A DNA stretch of 36,395 nucleotides from Erysipelotrichaceae bacterium. GTDB lineage: Bacteria > Bacillota_I > Bacilli_A > Erysipelotrichales > Erysipelotrichaceae. A model generated the notes under the pieces. That model worked only from the letters and a program-made list of their open reading frames with translations, was not told where the DNA came from and ran no database searches. The stretch lies in assembly GCA_030523555.1 (NCBI GenBank), contig JAUNIH010000011.1:1-36395 (forward strand). The letters run 5' to 3'. Positions 13,136 to 21,983 of the stretch are shown here, piece by piece (the first letter of the stretch is position 1; each line of letters starts with the position of its first letter). Position numbers and translations under genes: made by a program.

Positions 13136-14387
13136 ACTGTTTTCGGATATTGTTTAATGCCAGAAGTATTGAAAGTTTTCCATACTCCAGACTTAGACCT
13201 CCCTGCATGTACAGGGTGTATGGTTCAACGACCGGCGCGTCAGCACTTAATTCGATGGTGCTTCCCTGAGTGAATGATCCGGCTGCCATGACTTCATCAA
13301 ACGGATATCCCGGCATTGGTGCAGGCAGGACTCTCACAAATGAATCTATAGGTGAAGCGGACTGAATACCCTGAGTGAATCTTACAAGATCTTCCTTGTT
13401 TCCCAGTTCAACCGTCTGAATGATATCGGTACGGAAATCATTATATTTTGGAGATACATTTTTATATCCGAGTTTTTCTAACATATATGCCGCATAGACA
13501 GCAGTTTTCATAGCGGAAGCTACAGCTGATGGTGCCATGAAGATACCTTTAAAGAAAGAATTGTTCTGATTGAAGTTGGCGCCCTGATCTTTACCGATAC
13601 CTGGAGCCGTAAGCCTGTCAGCTACCATTTCAATAAGATTTGTATTACCGGCAATATAGCCTCCTGTTGAAGCGATACCGCCACCAAGATTTTTCATTAA
13701 GGAACCGACCACAATATCAGCTCCTACGTGTCCTGGCTCTTTATCTTCGACAAGTTCACCATAACAGTTGTCTACCATGATGATGACATCTTTATTTACT
13801 TTTCTTATTTCAGTTATCAGGTGTTCAATCTTTGAAATACTTAAGGACAGTCTTGAAGAGTAACCTCTTGATCTTTGTATCTCAACGAGTTTTACATCAT
13901 TTCTTTTTAATCTTTCTATTATTTTTTCTTCATCAAATTCATTATCTATAAGGTCTATCTGTTCATACTTTACGCCGTATTCTTTTAAGGACTGTGATGA
14001 ATCGCCACAAAGACCAATCATTTCCTGTAAGGAATCATATGGAGTACCAGTAAGGGAGATCATAGTATCACCATATTTTAATAAGGCAGAGAATGTCAGA
14101 TAAAGGGCATTGGTACCGGACATGATCTGTGGTCTTACCAGGGCATCTTCTGTACCCAAGACTGAAGAAAATATCTTTTCAAGTTTATCTCTTCCGGAGT
14201 CATAATTGCCATAGCCGTTGATATCGGCAAAGTCGGTATAGGAAACTTTGTTTTCAATAAAGGCACTTAAGATACGGTTTGAATTGATAAGGGATATATC
14301 ATCTATCTTTTTATAGATATCTTTAAGTATTTCATCTGAATCATCTGAGAGTTTCAGAAGATCTTTATCTATATTTTCTAAAATCAT
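13134..14387 (-). CDS. Aluminium-resistance/methionine gamma-lyase-like PLP enzyme (YnbB family)
   Basis: A fold-type I PLP enzyme of the family often annotated as aluminium resistance protein. Landmarks are NGYGNYDSGRDKLEKIFSSV, RPQIMSGTNALYLTF, IMVDNCYGELVE (Asp for the pyridine nitrogen), and the Schiff-base Lys in GSLMKNLGGGIASTGGYIAG. LTAPGIGKDQGAN and PVVEPYTLYMQGGLS are also typical. Its reaction in cells is poorly defined; a C-S lyase activity is usually supposed. The frame opens at 14411, but ATG 14387 (MILENIDKD) has AGAGGAAAAG in front and is the better start, giving 417 residues. It diverges from hypB. Confidence 0.9.
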   Translation of the reverse strand: MILENIDKDLLKLSDDSDEILKDIYKKIDDISLINSNRILSAFIENKVSYTDFADINGYGNYDSGRDKLEKIFSSVLGTEDALVRPQIMSGTNALYLTFSALLKYGDTMISLTGTPYDSLQEMIGLCGDSSQSLKEYGVKYEQIDLIDNEFDEEKIIERLKRNDVKLVEIQRSRGYSSRLSLSISKIEHLITEIRKVNKDVIIMVDNCYGELVEDKEPGHVGADIVVGSLMKNLGGGIASTGGYIAGNTNLIEMVADRLTAPGIGKDQGANFNQNNSFFKGIFMAPSAVASAMKTAVYAAYMLEKLGYKNVSPKYNDFRTDIIQTVELGNKEDLVRFTQGIQSASPIDSFVRVLPAPMPGYPFDEVMAAGSFTQGSTIELSADAPVVEPYTLYMQGGLSLEYGKLSILLALNNIRKQ

Positions 14388-14440
14388 TTTCTTTTCCTCT
14401 TTTACTATCATATTTTACAATATAAAAAGAGATATTTAAG

Positions 14441-15124
14441 ATGAACGAAGAAATTAAAATTATAGAACTGAAAGCTTCAATTCTTGAAGATAATGATGAA
14501 GATGCCAACAGACTAAGAGAAGAATTAAAGAATAAGAAGACCTGTCTTATCAATCTTATGTCTTCACCGGGTTCGGGAAAGACCAGTACTTTACTTGCGT
14601 TAAATGAATATTTTAAAGACGAACTTAAGTGGGCGGTGATGGAAGCGGATATTGACAGTGATACGGATGCGAAAACGATGATTGATAACGGTATTGAATC
14701 CATTCAGCTTCATACCGGAGGGATGTGTCATCTTGATGCGGATATGACAAGACAGGGATTAAAAGAACTGAAAGGTGTTTATGATCTCGTGGTTCTTGAA
14801 AATATCGGCAATCTTGTATGCCCTGCCGAATATGATACCGGAGCCAATATCAATATGACCATATTATCTGTACCCGAAGGTGATGATAAACCTGCCAAAT
14901 ATCCTTTAATGTATGAAGTGAGTGATATTCTTGTCATCAATAAGATTGATGTCATGAAGGTTTTTGGTTTTGATATGGATAAGGTAGAAAAAGATGTGAA
15001 ATCTCTTAATAAGGATATAAAGATATTCTATGTATCAGCTAAGACGGGTGAGGATATAAAGGAACTTGCTGAATATCTGATAGACAGGATTAAAGGTAAA
15101 CAATGGCTAAACTTAAAACGATAG
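14441..15124 (+). CDS. hypB: HypB-like nickel-insertion GTPase, copy 1
   Basis: HypB is the SIMIBI-class GTPase that hands nickel to [NiFe]-hydrogenase, and in some species to urease. The 227 residues have the P-loop MSSPGSGKTST (about 41-50), the metal-site Cys96-His97 in HTGGMCHLDAD, a further Cys127 in ENIGNLVCPAEYDTGA, and the G4 motif NKID (167-170). There is no His-rich N-terminal tail and no CxxCGC motif, so it has the core metal site only. It overlaps a second HypB by 22 nt. No hydrogenase, hypA or hypC-F gene is in the window, so the client protein is unknown. Confidence 0.88.
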   Translation: MNEEIKIIELKASILEDNDEDANRLREELKNKKTCLINLMSSPGSGKTSTLLALNEYFKDELKWAVMEADIDSDTDAKTMIDNGIESIQLHTGGMCHLDADMTRQGLKELKGVYDLVVLENIGNLVCPAEYDTGANINMTILSVPEGDDKPAKYPLMYEVSDILVINKIDVMKVFGFDMDKVEKDVKSLNKDIKIFYVSAKTGEDIKELAEYLIDRIKGKQWLNLKR

Positions 15125-15777
15125 AAGTACATGAGAATGTCTTTGCGGATAATATCAGGACAGCTGATAATCTCCGGAAGATGTTTAAGGATAACGGGAC
15201 TTTATTTCTGAATGTAATGTCAGCTCCAGGATCGGGAAAGACTACACTGCTTACAGCTTTGATCAATAAGCTTAAGGGTGAACTTCGAATCGGAGAGATG
15301 GATGTCGATATTAAATCTGATCTTGATGCCAGAAGAGTAGCTGAAGCTACAGGTATTGATTCCTTACAGATTCATAATGGTGGTTTATGTCATATTGATG
15401 CCGATATGGTGAGTAGAGCTATCAGGGAATATGATGTATCGGGATATGATTTACTGATACTTGAAAATATCGGTAATCTTGTATGTCCGGCAGAGTTTGA
15501 TACGGGAGCACATAAAAGGGTGATGCTGCTGTCGATACCGGAAGGCGATGATAAACCGCTTAAATATCCTCTGATGTTCAAGGTAAGTGATCTTGTACTG
15601 ATAAGTAAGATTGATACCATTGAATACTTTGATTTTGATATGGATAAAGCGATAGAAAGAATTAAACATCTGAATCCTGAATGTGAAATCATTAAAGTAA
15701 GTGCCAAAACAGGTGAAGGAATTGATGAAGTAATAAAGTGGATCAGGAAAGAATACGCCGAGATTAAAAAAGTTTAA
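15103..15777 (+). CDS. hypB: HypB-like nickel-insertion GTPase, copy 2
   Basis: This 224-residue paralogue follows copy 1 with a 22-nt overlap, so the pair is co-translated. It keeps the P-loop MSAPGSGKTTLL, Cys96-His97 in HNGGLCHIDAD and Cys128 in ENIGNLVCPAEFDTGA. The G4 motif is SKID instead of NKID, which may relax guanine specificity. The N-terminus (ENVFADNIRTADNLRKMF) is closer to canonical HypB than that of copy 1. HypB works as a dimer, so the two copies could form a heterodimer; that is inference. No clear terminator follows before the C11 gene. Confidence 0.88.
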   Translation: MAKLKTIEVHENVFADNIRTADNLRKMFKDNGTLFLNVMSAPGSGKTTLLTALINKLKGELRIGEMDVDIKSDLDARRVAEATGIDSLQIHNGGLCHIDADMVSRAIREYDVSGYDLLILENIGNLVCPAEFDTGAHKRVMLLSIPEGDDKPLKYPLMFKVSDLVLISKIDTIEYFDFDMDKAIERIKHLNPECEIIKVSAKTGEGIDEVIKWIRKEYAEIKKV

Positions 15778-15826
15778 AACATAACATAAAAGTCATAATA
15801 TGCGATAATTATATCTGTAGACTATA

Positions 15827-15842
15827 ACATTTATTTAAATGT
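15827..15842 (+). promoter_or_regulatory. Palindrome just upstream of the C11 protease ribosome site
   Basis: ACATTTA-TT-TAAATGT is a perfect 7-bp inverted repeat that ends immediately before AAAGGA at 15843. TATAAC (15823-15828) next to it may be a -10. It could be an operator for the protease gene or a chance AT-rich palindrome. Confidence 0.3.
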
Positions 15843-15856
15843 AAAGGATGGTGAAT

Positions 15857-18181
15857 ATGAGTAACAGACCTAAGGGAAGAGAAAAACATGTAACTGGTAC
15901 TGCCAGCGTTCATAAAAGAGGGGAAGGTTTAAATACCGGATCAGTAGGTAAGGGAAGACAGTCGGGAACTTCTTCTTCAGGAAGCGGTGTAACAAGGTCT
16001 ACCGGTTCAAGAAGTCTGCCTATAGCTCTGATACTGATGCTGCTGTTTGGTGGCGGAGGTGCGGCTTCAGGCCTTTTCGGCGGTAATGATACAGCAACTA
16101 CCACTCCATCATCGTCACAGACTACGACGCCATCATCTTCTTCGCAGACATCTCATACGATAAATGTACCGGTAGCCCAGGCTCAGCCTTCTGTTAACAC
16201 TTCAAGTTCTTCAATCAATACGACAAGTGTCAGTGGCGCAAGAGACAAATACACTACTGTTTTAGGTAACGGTAAAGATACAACTACCATCATGATCTAT
16301 ATGTGTGGTACGGACCTTGAATCAGGAAGCGGTATGGCTACAAGCGATCTGACTGAAATTGCCAAGGCTTCATCAAGTGATCAGGTCAATATCATTATCT
16401 ATACCGGTGGCTGTTCAAAATGGAAGATCAACGGTATTTCAACAACTGTCAATCAGATATATACCATTAAAGATGGAAACCTTTACCGTCTTGAAGACGA
16501 TATGGGTTCTAAATCCATGGTTGATTCTGCGACTTTAACGGAATTTATTCAGTACTGCAGTAAAAACTATCCTGCCAACCGAATGGATCTTATCATGTGG
16601 GACCATGGTGGAGGTTCTATCAGCGGTTACGGATATGATCAGAACTATAAGAACAAGGGTTCAATGACACTGACGATGATTGATAAGGCACTGAATGATG
16701 CGGGTGTGAAGTTTGACTTTATCGGTTTTGATGCCTGTCTTATGGCAACAACCGAAAATGCACTGATGCTGGCAGATCATGCGGATTATCTTTTCGCATC
16801 GGAAGAAACCGAACCGGGTATCGGCTGGTATTATACTGACTGGCTCAATGCCTATGTTTCAAATCCATCAATGTCTACAGTAGAACTTGGTAAGAATATC
16901 GTAGATACCTTTATCAGCGAATGTTCATACAAGACAAGCGGTCAGGCTGCTACCTTATCAGTAATTGATCTGGCGGAATTCTCTGCAGCTGTTCCAGCCA
17001 AACTGAAGGAATGGTCCAATGCGACAATTTCCATGATTCAGAACAATCAGTATCAGGAACTCGCAAGTGCCAGACAGAATTCCCGTGAATTCAATTCCAA
17101 TCAGATAGACCAGTGTGACTTTATCGATATGTTAAAGAAGATGAACACGACTGAGTCCAACGCTCTGGCTGATGCCTTACAGTCTGCCATCAAATACAAC
17201 AAAACCTCAAGACAGGTATCCAATGCCTATGGTGTATCTATCTATTTCCCTAACCGTTATTCAAAATATCTGAGTTCAGCTACGACGATCAATTCACAGA
17301 TTGGAATTGATGAAGACTACAACTCATGTATGAAGGAATACGCTTCATTACAGCTGGCTGGACAGAGCGTTGCCTACGGTAACGGAAACAGCGGAAACCC
17401 TTACGCATCATTGTTCGGTGATTATGGTGGATCTGTTACGACAAGTTCTGATGCGACATCACAGATTCTGGAAGAACTTTTCTATTATGGTCTCAATGCC
17501 ATGTTCTCAGGAAGATCAATGACTCCAGAACAGACTGCCGACTACATTACAGAAAATCAGTTTGATTCAAGTAAACTGTGCTGGGTTGATGTGAACGGTA
17601 CAAAGGCTATCTCCTTGAGTGAGGAACAGTGGGCTTTAGTTACTGATCTTGAAGAAAATATCTTCTATGATGATGGTGAAGGTTATATTGATCTGGGTTT
17701 GGATAATGTCTTTGATTTTGATGATTATGGTAATCTGTTGGCACCTTCAGAAAAGACCTGGATTGCGATAAACGGTCAGGTTGTTGCCTACTATCATACA
17801 TCTACAGTTGACTATGGCAATGAATACAGTATCAGCGGTTATGTACCTGCATATCTCAATGGTGAAAGAGTAAAACTGATACTGACATTCGATAATGAAA
17901 ATTCATACGGTTATATTGCCGGATATATTAAAGACTATGAAAACGGTGAAACCGAAACAAGTGCCAAGCTTGATCAGCTTGTAGTGGGTGATGTCTTAGA
18001 CTTTGTGTGTGATTACTATGACTATAACGGTAATTTCTCCAATACCTACTATCTTGGTGAACAGATGATCGTTACGGATAATATGGAAATTTCCGATGTC
18101 ATCCTTGATGGCAATTCCGTTATTATGTACAAGTTTACTGATATCTATCACCAGGAATACTGGAGTGAAACTTTAAAATAA
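15857..18181 (+). CDS. Clostripain-family (C11) cysteine peptidase, membrane-anchored or secreted
   Basis: A 774-residue C11 protease. A polar, basic N-terminus is followed by one hydrophobic segment (about residues 54-75, LPIALILMLLFGGGG) and a Ser/Thr-rich linker. The caspase-like domain begins near TTIMIYMCGTDLESGSG. The catalytic His is in IMWDHGGGSISGYG and the Cys in DFIGFDACLMATTENA. Family members cleave after basic residues. The C-terminal 230 residues hold a beta-rich region of unknown role. Start 15857 has AAAGGA 8 nt upstream; the earlier ATG 15848 overlaps that site. It ends in its own terminator. Confidence 0.93.
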   Translation: MSNRPKGREKHVTGTASVHKRGEGLNTGSVGKGRQSGTSSSGSGVTRSTGSRSLPIALILMLLFGGGGAASGLFGGNDTATTTPSSSQTTTPSSSSQTSHTINVPVAQAQPSVNTSSSSINTTSVSGARDKYTTVLGNGKDTTTIMIYMCGTDLESGSGMATSDLTEIAKASSSDQVNIIIYTGGCSKWKINGISTTVNQIYTIKDGNLYRLEDDMGSKSMVDSATLTEFIQYCSKNYPANRMDLIMWDHGGGSISGYGYDQNYKNKGSMTLTMIDKALNDAGVKFDFIGFDACLMATTENALMLADHADYLFASEETEPGIGWYYTDWLNAYVSNPSMSTVELGKNIVDTFISECSYKTSGQAATLSVIDLAEFSAAVPAKLKEWSNATISMIQNNQYQELASARQNSREFNSNQIDQCDFIDMLKKMNTTESNALADALQSAIKYNKTSRQVSNAYGVSIYFPNRYSKYLSSATTINSQIGIDEDYNSCMKEYASLQLAGQSVAYGNGNSGNPYASLFGDYGGSVTTSSDATSQILEELFYYGLNAMFSGRSMTPEQTADYITENQFDSSKLCWVDVNGTKAISLSEEQWALVTDLEENIFYDDGEGYIDLGLDNVFDFDDYGNLLAPSEKTWIAINGQVVAYYHTSTVDYGNEYSISGYVPAYLNGERVKLILTFDNENSYGYIAGYIKDYENGETETSAKLDQLVVGDVLDFVCDYYDYNGNFSNTYYLGEQMIVTDNMEISDVILDGNSVIMYKFTDIYHQEYWSETLK

Positions 18182-18188
18182 GATATGA

Positions 18189-18210
18189 GGGATCAGTATG
18201 ATCCCTTTTT
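18189..18210 (+). terminator. Terminator after the C11 protease gene
   Basis: GGGATCA and TGATCCC pair around GTA and run into TTTTT. An open frame crosses it (ATG 18185), but the hairpin shows this is untranslated spacer before the next gene. Readthrough into the hydrolase operon is possible because no separate promoter is obvious. Confidence 0.8.
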
Positions 18211-18226
18211 AAAAAGGTTTATGTTT

Positions 18227-19159
18227 ATGAAAAAAGAAGAATTTGTATTTGAATCACATGATGGTATCACCAATATCAGAGCGGTAAGATATATACCTGA
18301 AGAAACAAGGTGTATTCTGCAGATAGCTCATGGTATGGTGGAGTTTATTGACCGTTATGAAGGCTTTGCGAAATTTCTGTGTGACAGAGGATTTCTTGTT
18401 ACAGGGCATGATCATCTGGGACATGGCGGTTCAGTTATTGATGAGAGTAAATGGGGATATTTTGCCAAAGATGACGGCAATCGATGCCTCATTGAAGATA
18501 TGCACAGCCTCACATTAATTACCAAGGAAATGTATCCTGATATTCCTTATTTTCTGATGGGACATTCCATGGGGTCTTTCTATACAAGACAGTATCTGAT
18601 TGATTATTCAGATGAGCTTAACGGCTGTATCATCATGGGTACAGGAAGTCCGGGAAAGATAGCTGCGACCATGGGCATGAATATCTGTAAGGTAATGGCT
18701 TTATTCAAGGGCTGGGAATACCGCAGTGATATGGTAAACAATATCGTCATGGGTTCATACAACGCCCAGTTCAAACCAAACCGTACAAGCGTTGACTGGC
18801 TTACCAAAGATGAGGCAGTATGTGACTGGTATCTTAGTGAACCAAGATGTACCTTCGTCTTTACGCTCAATGCCTTCTGTAATATGTTTAAAGGTATCTC
18901 AAGACTATATGATAAAGAATTGCTGAAGAAGATGGAAAAACGTCTTCCGGTCTATTTTGTTTCAGGTGATAAGGATCCTGTGGGAAATAACGGTAAGGGC
19001 GTTAAGGAAGCTTACGATTCATTTATTGAAGCGGGTATGATTGATGCAGAAATGAAACTCTTTGAAAATGACCGTCATGAAATACTCAATGAAACAGATA
19101 AGGAAGATGTCTATGAGGATATCTTCAACTGGATTAGCGGTAAACTCAGATTAAGATGA
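18227..19159 (+). CDS. Alpha/beta hydrolase, monoacylglycerol lipase/S33 type
   Basis: The 310-residue protein has the fold's triad in order: Ser in FLMGHSMGSFYTRQ, Asp in VYFVSGDKDPVGNNG, and His in NDRHEILNE. The oxyanion region LQIAHGMVEFIDRYEGFA and the GHDHLGHGGSV strand are typical of the lysophospholipase/monoacylglycerol lipase (PldB) group. No signal peptide is visible, so it acts in the cytosol. Of the in-frame ATGs at 18185, 18221 and 18227, the last has AAAAGG at a good distance. It leads a three-gene unit with the kinase and HAD genes, joined by overlaps. Confidence 0.9.
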   Translation: MKKEEFVFESHDGITNIRAVRYIPEETRCILQIAHGMVEFIDRYEGFAKFLCDRGFLVTGHDHLGHGGSVIDESKWGYFAKDDGNRCLIEDMHSLTLITKEMYPDIPYFLMGHSMGSFYTRQYLIDYSDELNGCIIMGTGSPGKIAATMGMNICKVMALFKGWEYRSDMVNNIVMGSYNAQFKPNRTSVDWLTKDEAVCDWYLSEPRCTFVFTLNAFCNMFKGISRLYDKELLKKMEKRLPVYFVSGDKDPVGNNGKGVKEAYDSFIEAGMIDAEMKLFENDRHEILNETDKEDVYEDIFNWISGKLRLR

Positions 19160-19710
19160 TGAATATATATGAAACATTAAAAGATATCATTAAGGGACAC
19201 AGAATTATCCTTATAGATGGAAGATGCGGATCAGGGAAATCATCTTTAGGCAGAAAACTTAAAGAAGAATTTGATACCAGTCTCATCCATACTGATGATT
19301 TTTATCTGCCGTTCATCTTAAGAGATAAAGACTGGAAAGATAAACTGGCAGGTCACATGGATTTTAAACGTCTCAGGGAAGAAGTAATAAAACCGTATGA
19401 AGATAATAAGACCTTTACTCCTATGGGATATAATGCCCATGAAGACTGCAGTTTTGAACTTGATGAGATAGATCCTTTAAAACCTTTAATCATTGAAGGT
19501 TCATATTCAGGATATTTCAAAGATGATAACTATCTTATCTTTGTGACCTGTGATAAAAAAACACAGGAAGAAAGACTAAGAAAAAGAGAAGGAATCAGCT
19601 TTGATAACTTCAGAAATATCTGGATTAAAAAGGAAGAGGATTTCTTTGAATATTACCATATTGAAGAAAAAGCTGATATGAAGATTTATACAGGAGAAAA
19701 TAATGATTAA
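19156..19710 (+). CDS. Uridine kinase-like P-loop NTPase
   Basis: A 184-residue nucleoside or small-molecule kinase of the uridine kinase/PRK group. Walker A is IDGRCGSGKSSLGRKL, followed by HTDDFYLPF, where uridine kinases bind substrate, and LIIEGSYSGYF. A lid Arg pair occurs in EERLRKREG. It is shorter than Udk and differs in the substrate region, so the true substrate is unknown. It overlaps the hydrolase by 4 nt and the HAD gene by 8 nt, which points to coordinated expression. Confidence 0.82.
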   Translation: MMNIYETLKDIIKGHRIILIDGRCGSGKSSLGRKLKEEFDTSLIHTDDFYLPFILRDKDWKDKLAGHMDFKRLREEVIKPYEDNKTFTPMGYNAHEDCSFELDEIDPLKPLIIEGSYSGYFKDDNYLIFVTCDKKTQEERLRKREGISFDNFRNIWIKKEEDFFEYYHIEEKADMKIYTGENND

Positions 19711-20533
19711 ACTCTTTGCCTCAGATCTTGATGGAACTATCCTTTATGGTGTGGGTCCTGATGATTACTGTAAGGAAACAATACAGATGATATTAGATCA
19801 TAAACGTTATTTTGCGGTGACGACCGGAAGACCTTTATTCTACAATCAGGCTGAAGGTATCGGGTTTATGGATTATGATATTCTCTATATTGCGATGAAT
19901 GGGGCTGTCATCAGAGATTCATCTTTTAATATCATATACAGGAATATGGTTCCCAAGGATATTTTAAGAAGTCTTGCGGAAGAATACTATGATGCCTATC
20001 TGGAATTCTGCGGTCCAGATAATTTCTATATTATGCAGAGTAAAGATGAATATCTGAGATATCTTGAAAGTGGTGATAAAAAAGACAAACCAAGAGAAGA
20101 ATTCATAAAGTATTTTCTGGGAAGCGCGGTATTTGACGCTGATGTAAAAGATATTCTGAATGCTGATATCATCAAGGTCAACGGGCGTTTTATAAATAAA
20201 GAAAAGGAACATCTTCTGATTAAAGAATTCTGCAGAAAACACAGTGATGTTATATGTAATACGCCATTTCGACCTGACTGGTGTGAAATAACTTCTTTAG
20301 ATGCGACCAAGGGCAATTCAGTCAGAAAACTGGCGGCTCTGCTGGGAATAAAAGAAGATGAAGTGGCCGTCTTTGGAGATGAAGAAAATGATATCTCGAT
20401 GCTGAGTATGTTTGAAAATGCCTATGTACCGGAAAACGGATCTGATGAGGCAAAGAAATACGCCAAAGAGATAACTGATACCGTTACAAATCATGGCATA
20501 CTCAATAAAATGAGAGAATTGCTTGATAAATAA
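19703..20533 (+). CDS. Cof-type HAD-superfamily phosphatase
   Basis: The 276 residues carry the HAD motifs: I in FASDLDGTIL (nucleophile and acid/base Asp), II in FAVTTGRPL, III Lys in LDATKGNSVRKL, and IV in AVFGDEENDISML. A C2B-type cap sits between motifs II and III, as in Cof/YwpJ proteins that dephosphorylate sugar phosphates, FMN or PLP. The substrate cannot be told from sequence. It closes the three-gene unit and is followed by a strong terminator. Confidence 0.9.
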   Translation: MIKLFASDLDGTILYGVGPDDYCKETIQMILDHKRYFAVTTGRPLFYNQAEGIGFMDYDILYIAMNGAVIRDSSFNIIYRNMVPKDILRSLAEEYYDAYLEFCGPDNFYIMQSKDEYLRYLESGDKKDKPREEFIKYFLGSAVFDADVKDILNADIIKVNGRFINKEKEHLLIKEFCRKHSDVICNTPFRPDWCEITSLDATKGNSVRKLAALLGIKEDEVAVFGDEENDISMLSMFENAYVPENGSDEAKKYAKEITDTVTNHGILNKMRELLDK

Positions 20534-20534
20534 T

Positions 20535-20564
20535 AAATGTCTGAAAAATCAGACATTTTCTTTT
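20535..20564 (+). terminator. Terminator after the HAD gene
   Basis: AAATGTCTGA and TCAGACATTT make a perfect 10-bp stem with an AAAA loop, followed by TCTTTT. The convergent AlbA-type gene ends 27 nt further on. Confidence 0.85.
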
Positions 20565-20590
20565 AAATCAATAACAATACTGTCGTAGTA

Positions 20591-21838
20591 TCATAATAAA
20601 TAATATCTGGTAGAGCGGTTGTTTCCGCTTGTTTTGATATATTTTTTATCAATTAAAGAATTTAATAAACGTATGGCTTTATCTTTACTGAAAGAAAGAG
20701 ATTCAGCTATTTCTCTGCTGGAGAAGGGTCTTCCGCTTTTAAGAAGATCGATGATTTTCTGTTCATCATCTGTGCTCAGATAATTATCGGATAATACCGG
20801 CAGAACAACCTTTATTAAGTTTTCACTGACATAGAATTCCGGTTTTTTTGTAGAGGATGAATAGGCATTTCTGATTCTTTGAACACCGGTACCGAACTGT
20901 TCGATATATTTGAGACGGAAAAAGATATTACCGATAATCGGATTTCTTAGTACGGAAACATTGCCATTAAGATAATCTTCAGTTTTTACGCCATTAGGTA
21001 AGGATCCGGGAGATGTGATTTCTATTCTGTCTTCATACATCGCAATTCTGATGTGGGTGTTAAGATCCCAGGTACGATGAACCAGGGCATTGGCCAAAGC
21101 TTCTCTATATGCTTCTAAAGGAATCAGTTCTACAGTATTACGGGTAAAACCTTCTATTTTTTCATAACAGTAGTATTTTTCAAAAAGAGATACGGACCTG
21201 TCATACTGTTCAAGAATACTTACACCAGAGACAGTTTCTCTATCGAGAATAATATTGATGGATTCACCGAATCTTGCCATATCAATCCCATAGAATGAAT
21301 TATTATCCGCAAACAATGCTGCTGCGTTATTGTAGCTTAGATTATCATCAAAAAAACCAAGTGTTTTAAGGATATCATTATTGATTGAAGAAACGAACAG
21401 ATGTTTTCTGAATGTGTCTTCCATATATTTAAAAGTCAGATTCTGATTACTGTAAGGAAGTTCTTCAAAATTAAGGTTACTGCCTTCAAGAATAAGTCTC
21501 GTAAGTTCAATGTGATCAACTTCAATAGATGCAGTATCACTTCTTCTGTATGCTTTCCCATTATAGAAATATGGTTTGAATCTTCCTTCTTTGACCGTAA
21601 GTACAATTGTGCCGTTTTCCTGAGAGAAACTGAAATCCGGTTTAGGTGAAATGGAATCATTAATCATATTTTCAATTGCGAGCTGTGACTTATCAATATC
21701 ATGCAGACCGCAGATTTCACCTTTATCGTTTATACCGAATATGATTTTTCCACCTTCAAAATAGGAAAAGGCGCTGACGGTTTTTAAAAATTTTCTGGAG
21801 ATATCTTCTTTGAATTCCAAATGTCTGTTTTCTTTCAT
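20591..21838 (-). CDS. AlbA_2/Schlafen-type ATP-binding regulator
   Basis: The 415 residues show three parts. Residues 1-120 are an AlbA_2 (Schlafen-like) domain with HLEFKE, SAFSYFEGGKIIFGINDKGEI and a YRRSDTAS strand. Residues about 210-340 are a degenerate GHKL-type ATPase region (EALANALVHRTWD, RIEITSPGSLPNGV, FGTGVQRI). The last 60 residues form a winged helix (FSSREIAESLSFSKDKAIRLL). Proteins with this layout are annotated as transcriptional regulators with unknown signal. It is divergent from the ABC transporter operon with a repeated element between them, so transporter control or autoregulation is plausible. Confidence 0.87.
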   Translation of the reverse strand: MKENRHLEFKEDISRKFLKTVSAFSYFEGGKIIFGINDKGEICGLHDIDKSQLAIENMINDSISPKPDFSFSQENGTIVLTVKEGRFKPYFYNGKAYRRSDTASIEVDHIELTRLILEGSNLNFEELPYSNQNLTFKYMEDTFRKHLFVSSINNDILKTLGFFDDNLSYNNAAALFADNNSFYGIDMARFGESINIILDRETVSGVSILEQYDRSVSLFEKYYCYEKIEGFTRNTVELIPLEAYREALANALVHRTWDLNTHIRIAMYEDRIEITSPGSLPNGVKTEDYLNGNVSVLRNPIIGNIFFRLKYIEQFGTGVQRIRNAYSSSTKKPEFYVSENLIKVVLPVLSDNYLSTDDEQKIIDLLKSGRPFSSREIAESLSFSKDKAIRLLNSLIDKKYIKTSGNNRSTRYYLL

Positions 21839-21870
21839 ATGTCTATATTATAAGTTTTTTAACTTAATTA

Positions 21871-21905
21871 TGCAACGCAAAAATCTGCGTTGCATTTGCG
21901 TTGCA
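21871..21905. promoter_or_regulatory. Three TGCGTTGCA boxes between the AlbA regulator and the ABC operon
   Basis: TGCAACGCA (21871-21879) is the inverse of TGCGTTGCA at 21886-21894, and a second direct copy is at 21897-21905. The 9-bp element is exact in all three. They lie 33-67 bp before the regulator start and 25 bp upstream of the transporter's -35, well placed to control both directions. Confidence 0.65.
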
Positions 21906-21929
21906 AAAATCATACGCAGGGCAAACTGA

Positions 21930-21958
21930 TTGACACATTTGATAGAGGATATTATCAT
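21930..21958 (+). promoter_or_regulatory. Sigma-A promoter of the ABC transporter operon
   Basis: TTGACA (21930-21935), a 17-bp spacer and TATCAT (21953-21958) make a near-consensus promoter. AGAGGAAAATAG follows as ribosome site before ATG 21984. Confidence 0.75.
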
Positions 21959-21983
21959 ATGTTGCATATAGAGGAAAATAGAT

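Noticed and set aside
18185-18226. Upstream start of the alpha/beta hydrolase
   Set aside because: These codons are the C11 gene's terminator hairpin and T run; a proper ribosome site lies after it.
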